Assembly: GCA_009763385.1 (NCBI GenBank)
Contig: CM019826.1
Span: forward strand, 99,928,848-99,992,847
From: Coix lacryma-jobi var. lacryma-jobi
Taxonomy: Eukaryota > Streptophyta > Magnoliopsida > Poales > Poaceae
Direction of reading: 5' to 3'
Length of the DNA stretch: 64,000 nt
How positions within the stretch are numbered: the stretch's first letter is position 1; each line of letters begins with the position of its first letter. Below are positions 24,501 through 34,659 of this stretch, piece by piece. Below the pieces are notes generated by a model that saw nothing but the letters and a program-made list of their open reading frames with translations, searched no databases and was not told the DNA's origin. The position numbers and the translations under genes were made by a program.

Positions 24501-27258
24501 ACACGTGCCAAGAAAAGTACGATAGAATCATCTCCGCAGAGCTCCCTAACAAGCACAAATACCCAGAGCTATACAAATTGGTAGTCAAACATATGATGCA
24601 TGGTCCCTGCGGAGCACTCAATAGAAACTGTCCGTGCACAAAGAATCGCACATCATGTAAGAACAATTATCCAAGGCCATTTATTGAAACAACAATTACA
24701 GGCAAGGACTCCTACCAGTTATATAGGAGACGCGACGATGGAAGGACCGCAAAAGTCAGAAAATGCGAACTAGATAACAGGTGGGTTGTTCCGTACAATC
24801 CTTACCTATTGATGATGTTCAACTGCCACATAAATGTCGAGATATGCTCGAGCATTAAAGCAGTCAAGTACCTATATAAATACCTATACAAGGGACATGA
24901 CAAGGCATCTATATCTGTTACTGGGGCAGAGAACGAAGTACAAGTCGATGAGATTCGACAGTACAGAGACGCGCAGTGGGTCACACCTCCAGAAGCACTA
25001 TGGAGAATATATGGCTTTGAACTAAGCAAAATAAGCCCACCAGTCATGCAACTGCAGCTGCACCTCCCAAACATGCACATGGTTTCATACAAAGGCGAAG
25101 ACAAAATCAAGGATGTCATAAACCGTGGAAGAACAGAAAGGTCAATGTTGACGGCATACTTTGAAAGGAACACCCACGATGAAATAGCAAGAGACTTACT
25201 ATACAGAGACTTTCCTGAGAAATATACATGGAAAACGCAAGGCAAGCTATGGCAACCAAGGAAACAAAAACCAAAATACCAAATTGGCAGGATTGTCGCA
25301 GCACATCCGGCTGAAGGAGAACGGTACTATCTTCGTGTGCTCCTGAACCATGTGACGGGGGCAACGAGCTACAAAGACCTCAGAACGGTTGATGGTCAAA
25401 TAATGCCAACCTTTAGGGATGCCGCAGAAAAATTGGGACTCATCGAGGCAGACAACACGATAGATGAATGCATGACGGAAGCCATGCTGTTTCGGATGCC
25501 ATCATCACTGAGAAGACTATTCGCAACAATACTGGTGTTTTGCGAACCGAGCGACATCCGTAGTCTTTGGAACAATCACCTTGATGCAATGTCAGAAGAC
25601 TACAGCAGGCACTATAAATGCAAACACACGGTCTAGCAGATGGTGCTAAGAAACATCAGGGACATGTTGCAGTCAATGGGAAAAGACATAAAATCTTTTC
25701 CACTTCCAGATATTGACAAACACCATGACACATCAGAAAGCTTGCCTAGGGAGATTATTGAGGAATCCTCGATCGAGGTGGACCCTGAGGACGTATCTTT
25801 GCATGAGAACCTAAACAATGAGCAAAAAATAGCCTACGAGAAGATCCTGTCAGCAACTAACAACAACCGAGGAGGACTCTTCTTTGTTGATGGCCCAGGA
25901 GGCACAGGAAAAACATTCCTATACCAGGCGCTACTGGCAACTGTGCGCAGCCAAGGTAAGATTGCTCTAGCAACAGCCACTTCCGGTGTTGCGGCTTCAA
26001 TAATGCCCGGAGGAAGAACTGCGCACTCAAGGTTCAAGATACCACTAAGAATAGACAACACATCAATCTGTGGATTCACAAAACAAAGCGGAACAGCCAA
26101 GCTGCTGCAGGCAGCATCACTAATAATCTGGGACGAGGCATCTATGACTAAGAGGCAGGCTGTCGAGGCGCTAGATAAAAGCATGCGGGACATAATGAAC
26201 AGACCAGACCTACCATTCGGCGGGAAAACAGTTGTGTTCGGAGGAGATTTTAGACAAGTCCTCCCCGTTGTCAGAAAGGGCTCAGAAAGGGCTCAAGAGC
26301 CCAGATAGTAGCCACATCGCTACGCAGATCCGAGCTATGGAATTGCATGCAGCACTTGAAGCTCGTACGAAACATGAGGGCTCAAAACGACCCGTGGTTC
26401 GCAGAGTACCTTCTTCGTGTTGGAAACGGCACAGAAGAGACGAACGAAAACGGAGATATCCTTCTACCTCAAAGTATATGCGTGGAACACAAGAGGGGAG
26501 AAAATGGACTTGACAGACTGATCGACCTTATCTACAAAAAGAACAATGCCTCATTGAAGGATCCAAAATACATCACGTCGAGAGCAATTCTGTCCACAAG
26601 GAACGATTGCGTAGACGGCATCAACCTAAAAATGATTGATCGCTTCGAGGGGGAGGAGATAGTGTATCACAGTTTCGATTCTGTAGAAGACGACCCACAC
26701 AACTACTATCCCCTAGAATTCCTAAACAGTCTAACACCAAACGGACTGCCTCCACATATGCTTAAACTCAAACTCAACTGTCCGATCATACTGCTCAGGA
26801 ATATCGACCCGGCAAACGGTCTTTGCAATGGCACAAGACTGGTCGTGCGTGCGTTCCAGAAGAATGCAATTGACGCAGAGATTGTGCTAGGACAACACTC
26901 AGGAATGTGTGTTTTCTTGCCAAGAATACCACTGTGTCCCTCGAACGATGAGATGTTCCCATTCCGTTTCAAGAGGAAACAATTTCCTGTCACGCTAAGC
27001 TTCGCAATGACAATAAACAAATCACAAGGGCAGACAATACCAAACGTCGGCGTCTACCTGCCTGACCCAGTTTTCTCTCATGGACAGCTGTATGTCGCAC
27101 TCTCTAGAGCCACGGCAGCAAAGAACATAAAGGTACTAACAGGAAAATATGATGAAGAGGATGAGGATGACGAGGACAAGAAGAAGAAATCGCACAAGAT
27201 CAATACAAGCAAAACATACACTAAGAATATTGTCTACACGGAGGTTCTAACCAAATAA
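21515..27258 (+). pseudogene. Helitron Rep/Helicase (HUH nuclease plus PIF1-like helicase), disabled
   Basis: Exons read by eye: 21515-21707, 21807-22460, 22554-22625, 22706-22768, 22868-23797 and 23901-27258. Every intron is phase 1 and rejoins as G|A(T/C), an Asp codon. The second exon has RERYAQMT-type basic repeats. Exon 5 begins the Helitron N-terminal region. Exon 6 has the Rep motifs FLTMTCNPNW (24248-24283), the HUH-type PHAHF (HAH 24461-24469) and the two-Tyr KYLYKYLYKG (about 24866-24895), then the helicase with Walker A GPGGTGKT (25892-25915), WDEAS (about 26130) and NKSQGQT (about 27015-27036). Lesions are TAG 21836-21838, TAA 24323-24325, TAG 25634-25636, and an 11-bp tandem duplication (26273-26294) that shifts the frame. 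Removing 11 nt leaves a coding length divisible by three. Confidence 0.9.
26273..26294 (+). repeat. 11-bp tandem duplication causing a frameshift
   Basis: agaaagggctc is present twice (26273-26283 and 26284-26294). After it, the helicase frame continues at 26347 two bases out of register, exactly the effect of an 11-nt insertion. Confidence 0.93.
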
Positions 27259-27420
27259 GTGATGCGTTGAATGAAAAAATAGATGTAACAATCATGTATA
27301 CACATATATTAAATGTTTGATACATATATTATTATATGTCAGTGTTGATAAATATACACAAAGTATTGTTTGATATTGAAATTTCTAATTGTTGTATCAT
27401 AATTCTAATATTATCTTCCT

Positions 27421-27627
27421 GTGGCGAAAAAATACAGGAAAAAAATCGAGCAGCCACCAAACAAAAAAACAACTAAGGGAAAATCAAATCCTAACTGCAG
27501 ACAAAGAACAGCAAATGCATCCATGAACAGAAACGGAACAACAAAACATTCATGTCAAAAATGTAAAAGTCAGTACAACAATTTAAATCTTGGGGAAAAC
27601 AGGAGATATTCAAAATTAAAATACTAA
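27421..27627 (+). other. Small basic open frame downstream of Rep/Hel
   Basis: A 68-codon frame rich in Lys, Asn and Gln (KYRKKIEQPPNKK near its start; CQKCKSQYNN with a CxxC later). I do not recognise it. It lies about 160 bp after the Rep/Hel stop inside Helitron A and may be a degenerate exon or noncoding sequence. Confidence 0.25.
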
Positions 27628-28045
27628 ATTAACTTAATATATAGATGAAGATCAGCAGCATAATCAGGATCTGAGGGCTGTAAATAGGAATTTGGAATTT
27701 TGGAAAACTGAATTCAACTCACAGTTAAAAGTCACTGGTGTTGTGTCTGCTGGCCGTTGACCGATGTGCGGCGACTACCCCTGCTGCCAGGAGATATTCA
27801 AAATTAAAGCACAAAATTAACTTAATATATAGATGCAGATCAGCAGCATAACCAGGATCTAAGGGCTGGGAAATTAAAAAATATAGGAGCAAAAATATAG
27901 CTAATACTCGGCATGTATAATGCCATATCGTTGACAGTGAATAGGAATTTGAAATTTTGGAAAACTGAATTCAACTCATAGTTAAAGGTCACTGGTGTTG
28001 TGTCTGCTGGCCTTTTGACCGATGTGCGGCGACTGCCCCAGCTGC
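27601..28045 (+). repeat. Tandem duplication of an exon-like segment, 188-bp start-to-start
   Basis: aggagatattcaaaattaaa at 27601 recurs at 27789. The following gatcagcagcataa and aatttggaattttggaaaac parts are also repeated, with about 70 extra bp in the second copy. Each copy begins like an exon after atatag, with a GAT-type junction and a short acidic reading DEDQQ, similar to the first Rep/Hel exon (DEDQQ near 21540). Confidence 0.75.
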
Positions 28046-29855
28046 CTGGCTGTGTGTGTGCGACGGAACATTAACATTGGATAAAACTTCCCAAGCAAAA
28101 TACTTTTCAATTATAGCTTTTATAATACATTAAAAATAAAATTATTAGAAAAAAATATTGACATATGCCATTCTAACAAAAAAAATGAAAGCTGGGAAAT
28201 CTCACCATGGGCAAGCTGAAGAACCTGCAGCTGCTGGACCACGCGGACCAGCGACCAGGCCTGCAACGCCGGACGGGATGGCCGAGGACACGTCAACACG
28301 CGGAACCAGGACCGGCCGGTCGGGGCCGCAAGGGCAAGCTCTACAGCTGCTGCAGCTGCCTGACCGGATGCCAGCATGCACCTGCCACAGTTGCGAAAGT
28401 AGGTGAGAGCAAACGAACAAAGGCAGAGATGTTCGGCCAGGGGAGACGGGGCGGGATCTGCCGAGGGATCTAACTGCGCCAGTGAACTGGGGAGAAATGG
28501 ATAGCATAGAGGAAGCCAAAATGGGGAAAGACGGAGAGGCCTAGCATCGAGGAGAAATATCGGGATCGATCTGTTCTATTCGTGCACGACTGCAAAAGGC
28601 AAGAAAGAAGCGAACAGGCCGCTGAGGTTGAGAGAACAAGAGCTCAGGTGCGGCTAATGGGCTGATTTAATAATTTAAAGAAAAAATGCTCATATAAAAT
28701 TTGGGACGTACAAAACGGAAGGCCAAAATCTATATAAAAAAGAGAGAAATAGAGGAGATGGTGAGAAAATGAAACCGACAGAGGATTAAAAATGGCAATG
28801 GGGCGGATTCGGATCAGATAATATAAAGATGTAACCATAAAAGTACTGGCAAGCAGCAGCTAGCCAACTACAGAGTATGTAGAACATGCAAAGATTACAG
28901 AAAATAGATACATAGTCCATCCAGCAGCAGCAGCTTGAGATCTACATCCATCGAATCCTGAAAAATGGAAAAAAGGCACACACATACATTAGTACTAGCA
29001 GCAGCTTGAGGCGTTCAGATCTACTGATACCAACAGCAGCAGCTTAGCATGAGTACCGAGAAAGAAATAGGGTGTCGGGGAACGAATAGGCATAGGATTA
29101 GTACCGGCTGGGGCCTGGGGGCGCTGCGCCGCCGTCTGCGGCCTGGCAGCCTTAGCCCCCGGCGGCCGGCCCCTGTTCCTCTGCTGGTGCCTGGTGGCCG
29201 ACGGGCGGATCCGGTGGAGTGGCGCTGGCGCCGACCGCTATCCCTTTGCTAGCGCCGCTGCACCCGGTCAGGTCGGGTGTGGGGCGAGCGAGAGAGGCCG
29301 TGAGGGCCTGAGGGGTCGGTCGGTCGAGCGTGACTGGGGGTCGCAAGGGTGCGAGGGAATGGATTGAGAGTTTCAGATTGAGTTATATAGCTAGGGTTAT
29401 TGGATGGACTGTTAGTGGGCTCGATGTATTCGGGGCTCTGCTGGTGATCCACGGGTGAAAATGGTGATCCACCCCAAACCTGAAACCTTTCGGGTATCTA
29501 AACCTGAAAATCTGTGGATGCAAACTTATGCCCAAAACCAAAGGCCGCTGCCCGCCGATCACCGACCGCCACAGCAGGCCGCCTCACCATCCAGCTAGCC
29601 ACTAGGGTTCAACGGAAATGAAAAACAAGCAACAATAAAAAAAAAAACCTAGATGAAAATATTTCAAAGAACTCCAAAAAACAAAAAAAAAGTTATATGA
29701 AGATAAAAACATTCATCTCTTTCAAAATAATATACTAATATGGGTATAAAAAGAGTACAAAAATGATATATAAAAACTTAATACACTTAAAAATAAAGAG
29801 ATATAAAATAAAAATGTGACATTAACCATTAAAAATATAAAAAATATATTATTAA
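28046..29855. other. Helitron A 3' portion, no gene recognised
   Basis: Contains GC-rich patches at 28200-28480 and 29090-29330 with overlapping frames on both strands, possibly captured host fragments but without a domain I can name. The rest is AT-rich. The triplet-like gcagcagcagc recurs around 28850-29040. Confidence 0.4.
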
Positions 29856-29885
29856 CCTATGGCAACGCACGGGCATTTTTACTAG
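29856..29885 (+). repeat. Helitron A 3' terminus with imperfect hairpin
   Basis: cctatggcaacgcacggg (29856-29873) matches Helitron B's hairpin apart from a few bases that leave one stem mismatch. The terminal CTAG follows 12 nt later. Confidence 0.78.
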
Positions 29886-32000
29886 TACTAAAAAAATCTC
29901 AAGAGCAAGGGCATGCATTGAGCTGGTCTCCCACCGCGTGAGGTAGACGCAAATCGTGTGCATGATACGTGGCATACATGGGTGATATGCTGCACAGATT
30001 GGCGCTGATTCTCCCGCAGTCAATATTATAATATTATTATTAGTATTGAGATCTTGTACCGGCTAGAGGTTTTTATTTAGACTAGCAGCATAATGTGAGA
30101 GAGCCAAGGTCAAGTGATTATTGAAGAAGCCATCCTAGAGGTGCAACAAACGTTGGTAGCCTGAGAGGCCGTGAAATCTCCCGTCGTTACAGATTTTTAT
30201 TATATATATATATATTTATTATATTATTATTGAACACACTACTGTCATACCAGTTTTTGAATAGAAAAAGATGTCTACAAAAATCTTAAAAAAAATAAAA
30301 AACGAAAAGAAAAGAAAAAAAATAAAGAAAAAAACAAAAAAAATGCTACAGTAACCTGACCCGCGGAAGGGCGCCAATCCTCCCGCGGGTAGAGATACTA
30401 ATATTATATTGTTACATATATAAACAAACAGAGAAACAAGTGTACACACAAAGGAAAAGAGAGAAGTCGTTCTGGTTCCTCTAAACTCGCATGATTGCCA
30501 CAGCTAAGCCCCATAAACTTGAAAAACTAGGTGCTCAGCTCCTAAATTTTCTTATATGTGCAAGCTAATAATACTGACTTAGCAAACAAAACTACAAGAA
30601 GTGGTCTAATCAAAATTATGTTAATGATCCAGTAAAAAAGAAAGATGTGTCACCAGCAACCGAAAGCAAAGCAATTCCCTGCAAAAAAACAATCAAAAGC
30701 AAAGCACAAGAAATGAGAAAGCAGCACAAAAGATGCAATTCTATTATAGCATTAATGCAATTCTTGATGCTAGTAAAGATAAGGTAGCAGACATTTTTAT
30801 TTATAGGCATGCTCTTGTTCACGCCTATCACTTGAGTAAAATAGAAGCATATTCCTTGAAGTCCAAACACTTGATAGCAGCCTAGCAGGTGATCACCCAT
30901 GTACAGAAGAATTGGATAGACAACTCCTATCCAGAGGTGTCTGGAGGGAGCACTGCACTGGTGGTTAGGAGATCAAGTGTGTCGGCTCTAACACAAGGAG
31001 AAAACATATTATCAAGTGGAAGCCTACGATAAAGGAAACTATTAGCCGATCAGAATAATAGATAAATAAATTTTAGGAGATAATTTCAAAACTAATGATC
31101 AACTTGCTAGTAGAACAACAACCGAGTTTTCTCTTTTAGGTTTGTTATAAGATATCAAATCTCAATATGTTTTCAGAAGCCAACACCTGCAAGTTGCTGA
31201 AAACCATATTTTTGAGCTAGTAGCTTGATCATTTCACATGAAAGAAATTTTTGTAGTCATGAACATGTTTTTTTCAGTGGAAGGCGTGTTGTGAGTGAGA
31301 ACAAAGCTGGTAGGGGTACAACTTAGATATTTTCTTTGTTTTCTAATGACATGTAGTCATGTGGAGCTTTCTATTTCAGTTCATCGTCGTTATTCACATT
31401 GTAGAATGAATATGAAATCAATGGCAAGGAAAGGACATGGATATTCTCTAACTATCAGTATAGGCCTAGTTTAGGCATGGATAATCTCAAGCTCTACCAG
31501 TATATATATCCAACTATCCCAGGAGACGAACTCAATGCAAGTGTCAACTTAACCAATGAATAAATTTACAATAGAGTATAAACTAATTGCTGCCTGAATC
31601 GCCTAGACACACGAATCCCAAAATTTGTAATACGCAACCTGCATACTTATAAGCATGAATCACATATCCACAAAAATTACCACGCAGTGTCACAAAAAAA
31701 ATCAAGCAAGAATACAAAGCTATGAGCTACCAGATATCCCCATCTCGTTTCTACAGCCACATATATCCCCATCTTTTTTCTACATCTACAGCCACCAAAC
31801 AAGAACGATAGGGTGCATGCTCACCGTGCTTCGATTGAACAAGGCATGGAGATAGGCTCAGTGGTGTGGTGCTTCGCCACAGATGCAGAAGTGGGGAGGA
31901 GAATCCGAGGATGCAGCAGCTCGTCGGCCCCAAGATCCACGAGAAAACGTGTAAGGATGAGATGAGAAACCCTAGCAGCGAAGGAGATGCGGATGGAGGT
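29886..32000. other. Unassigned AT-rich region
   Basis: No gene supported. It contains an AT-rich tract at 30195-30230, a GC inverted repeat around 30358-30400 (cccgcgg and its partner ccgcggg), and an A-rich stretch at 30275-30345. 31860-32000 is purine-rich and could be leader sequence. Short frames carry no recognisable domain. Confidence 0.35.
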
Positions 32001-32005
32001 GGAAT

Positions 32006-33071
32006 TGTTAAAAGAATAGGCAATTTCCAGATTAAAACCAGAATATAAATCATGATAAATTGATAATCTAGATATCTTAGATTGTATTGTTTACTAGCAT
32101 AACAAAACATGCATAACATAATCTTAAACATGACAACCGGTATAAACATAGCTCGTACACCAGATAGATTAAAAAGCAAGAACAAAGACATAAGATCTGG
32201 TATAAGTATAGGCATTAGATCACGAACGGCGTACCTTTCTGTTGGTGGAGAAAACGGTGGCGGAGTCGGTGCTGGACGATCCTCGATGAGCGCTGGAGGA
32301 AGAGCTCGGAGCCGTTGATGACGAGTACGTCTTGACGCAGCGCCGCCTGACTTGGACGGTAGACGACCCGTTGTTGAAGACGAGAGCAATCGCGCGACGA
32401 GCGCTTCCCAAAAACCTTATTCGCCTTTTTCCTGGTGCAGGATCTCAAAGACGAGGGTTCCATAGACCTGCTCGCCCGGTCGCTGGTGCACGCAAGCGAA
32501 CGGACTGGAGACGACTAGACGGCAGCGCAAAAGCGAGATGATGCAAAACCCTAGCTCGAGAGGTGTTAAGATGCATTTTTGGCGTGGCCGATAGGTTGCT
32601 TATATAGTCCTGTTGAACCGACCTCGTGTCGCGATCACGATCTAAATCGGTTTAGGACTCTTAAGTTGTAACCGTTTAAGACTCTGCAACTTGAAGGCCA
32701 AGAAACCAAAATCTAAAACTGCAAAAGGAGACCGCGCTCCCGCAAGGCGAGGAGCCGGATTTCGGCGGACCATTCACGCAGGTGCCACGCACCCGCGCTA
32801 GTCGCCATGCCATGCCACGCCACGCCTCGGCCGGCCCGGCCCGGCCCGACGAGGCGAGCGAGCGCGCGTGTGGGCTTCTCTTTCTCCTTCTCACACTATA
32901 CTTGAGGAAGTGGAGAGGACTTCCATATTTAAGCAAGTCCTCCTCCTCTTCCACTAGCAATGTGGGACTAAAGAGTTCCACTTCTCGTCTTTGCACACAT
33001 GAATGAGCTTTGAGATTTATTTAGCAATTTCAGAATTTATTGTTGGGCCAAGCCCATATAAATTTCTAACA
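32006..33071 (-). repeat. Copia LTR (3' LTR), 1066 bp
   Basis: On the minus strand it starts TGTTAGAAATTTATATGGGC directly after the polypurine tract and ends ...ATTCTTTTAACA at 32006. A TATA box on the minus strand (TATATAA, 32600-32606) fits the promoter position in the LTR. The open frames near 32676-32996 on both strands are LTR sequence, not a gene. Confidence 0.82.
32600..32606 (-). promoter_or_regulatory. LTR TATA box (copia)
   Basis: GGACTATATAAGC on the minus strand, about 465 bp from the LTR start. Confidence 0.6.
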
Positions 33072-33632
33072 ATCCCCCACCAGATCTCAAATACCCATTT
33101 AGAGTTTTGTCTGTTCCCGTTACTGTTTGATATACTAGTGTTTAGCAGAGACTGTTAAGTTGAACTTCCGCCTATAACCTTAAGTTTCACTTATTCACAA
33201 CTTGAACAATGGACTATGCCTTGAATTGCAAGTTTTGCGTGAAACAAGTTTTACTCAAGATTAAACTAGTACCTGGCTGCCAATAGCCTTTCTCCGTGGG
33301 TGGAGCCTATACGTCATACTTCATGGTCTCTTCATGAACTTACTAGAGATCACCCTAATCTCATAGACTGCGACGTTATACAGTCATGGCTCATATAGGT
33401 ATGTTCTTTCTAGAATACTCTGTAGGACAGTATCTTTGCTTATTAAAGCCAATAAAACATATTAAGGCTTTTGCCAACCTTCCATACAGTGCCTCATAGC
33501 AATGAGAGTATTGCATCTTCACATAGAGAGGGTTTAGAGATTACTCTCCTCAGTTTACCAATAGCTTGTTCTTCCCAGATCCTTAGTCACGGGATCTCCG
33601 ATCAAAAAGGTTGGGTTACTACTACTGTAAAC

Positions 33633-34654
33633 TCATATGGGTCTCATACCCATCTCCCTTGATGCGATTTCTATCACATTTCGTGATAACCCTTTTGTAA
33701 AGGGATCTGCCAGCTTTTTGTCTGTTTGTACATAAGTCACAGCTATTACTCCGGAGTTTCTCAACTTCCTGACAGACTTCAAACGTCTTTTAACGTGTCT
33801 TGTTGACTTCGCATTATCCCTAGCACTGTTTACTTTAGTAATCACTGTTTGATTATCACAGTTCATAAGGATAGCCGGTATTGGTTTTTCAATCACCGGT
33901 AAGTCAGACAAAAGTTCACGCAGCCACTCTGCCTCTGCAGAAGCTATATCCAAAGCAGCAAGTTCTGCTTCCATGGTTGATTTATTCAAAATAGTCTGTT
34001 TACAAGACCTCCATGACACTACACCACCTCCAAGGGTAAAAACATACCCACTAGTGGCGTAGATCTGATCAATATCAGAAATCCAGTTTGCGTCACTATA
34101 TCCCTCTAGCACAGCTGGGTGCCCAGAATAGTGAATTCCAAAACTCATTGTACCTTTGAGATAACGCAAAACTCTTTCAAGTGCATGCCAGTGATTATCA
34201 CCCGGGTTGGACATGTACCTACTCAACTTGCTCACAACAAATGAGATATCTGGTCTAGTTGTGCTCGCTAGATACATGAGTGAACCAATAATCTGAGAGT
34301 ATCTCAGTTGGTCTCTAGCAATCTTTCTGTTATTTCTCAAAGTCACACTGGGATCATAAGGTGTTGGAGAAGGTTTACTATCCATAAAGCCAAAGCGACT
34401 CAAAACCTTCTCAACATAGTGAGATTGCAATAAAGTAATCCCACTCTCATCCTTAATCAGTTTAATGTTCAGAATAACATTAGCTTCGCCCAGATCTTTC
34501 ATATCAAAGCTCTTTGATAGGAAAGACTTAACCTCATTAATAACTTCAATATTTGTTCCAAAAATAAGAATATCATCAACATATAAACATAATATAACAG
34601 ATTGACCCCCACCATATCGATAATACACACACCTATCAGCTTCATTAACAGCAA
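33633..34654 (-). pseudogene. Copia reverse transcriptase (C-terminal part) and RNase H
   Basis: One open frame on the minus strand contains the reverse transcriptase catalytic motif YVDDILIFG near its start. RNase H follows, with TMEAELAALD and later STRHVKRRL, typical of the copia C-terminus, ending SREMGMRPI. This part is itself undamaged, but its N-terminal half lies at 37787-38300 beyond the inserted solo LTR. It copies element RNA to DNA and removes the RNA strand. Confidence 0.9.
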
Positions 34655-34659
34655 AGCCT

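Larger units (their letters stand above)
10287..29885 (+). mobile_element. Helitron A (outer), interrupted by Helitron B
   Basis: The 5' end TCTATACCTAATAAT starts at 10287 after an A. The 3' end is CTAG at 29882-29885, followed by T, as expected for insertion between A and T without target duplication. An 18-nt hairpin region (29856-29873, one stem mismatch) ends 12 nt before the terminus. The AT-rich leader is split at 10359/15841 by Helitron B and resumes to reach aaagagccaaaatttctg at 15979. Without B the element is about 14.1 kb. It encodes a C48-like protease gene and a Rep/Hel gene, both on plus. Pairing of these ends is inferred from shared family termini. Confidence 0.78.

Noticed and set aside
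28158..28519. Frames on both strands as a captured gene
   Set aside because: Low-complexity GC-rich sequence with no recognised family; capture is possible but unsupported.
30358..30400. GC inverted repeat as a Helitron or terminator hairpin
   Set aside because: No CTRR end follows at a suitable distance and there is no adjacent gene.
32676..33006. Open frames next to the copia element
   Set aside because: LTR sequence; the same frame appears again in the truncated LTR at 39721-39841.
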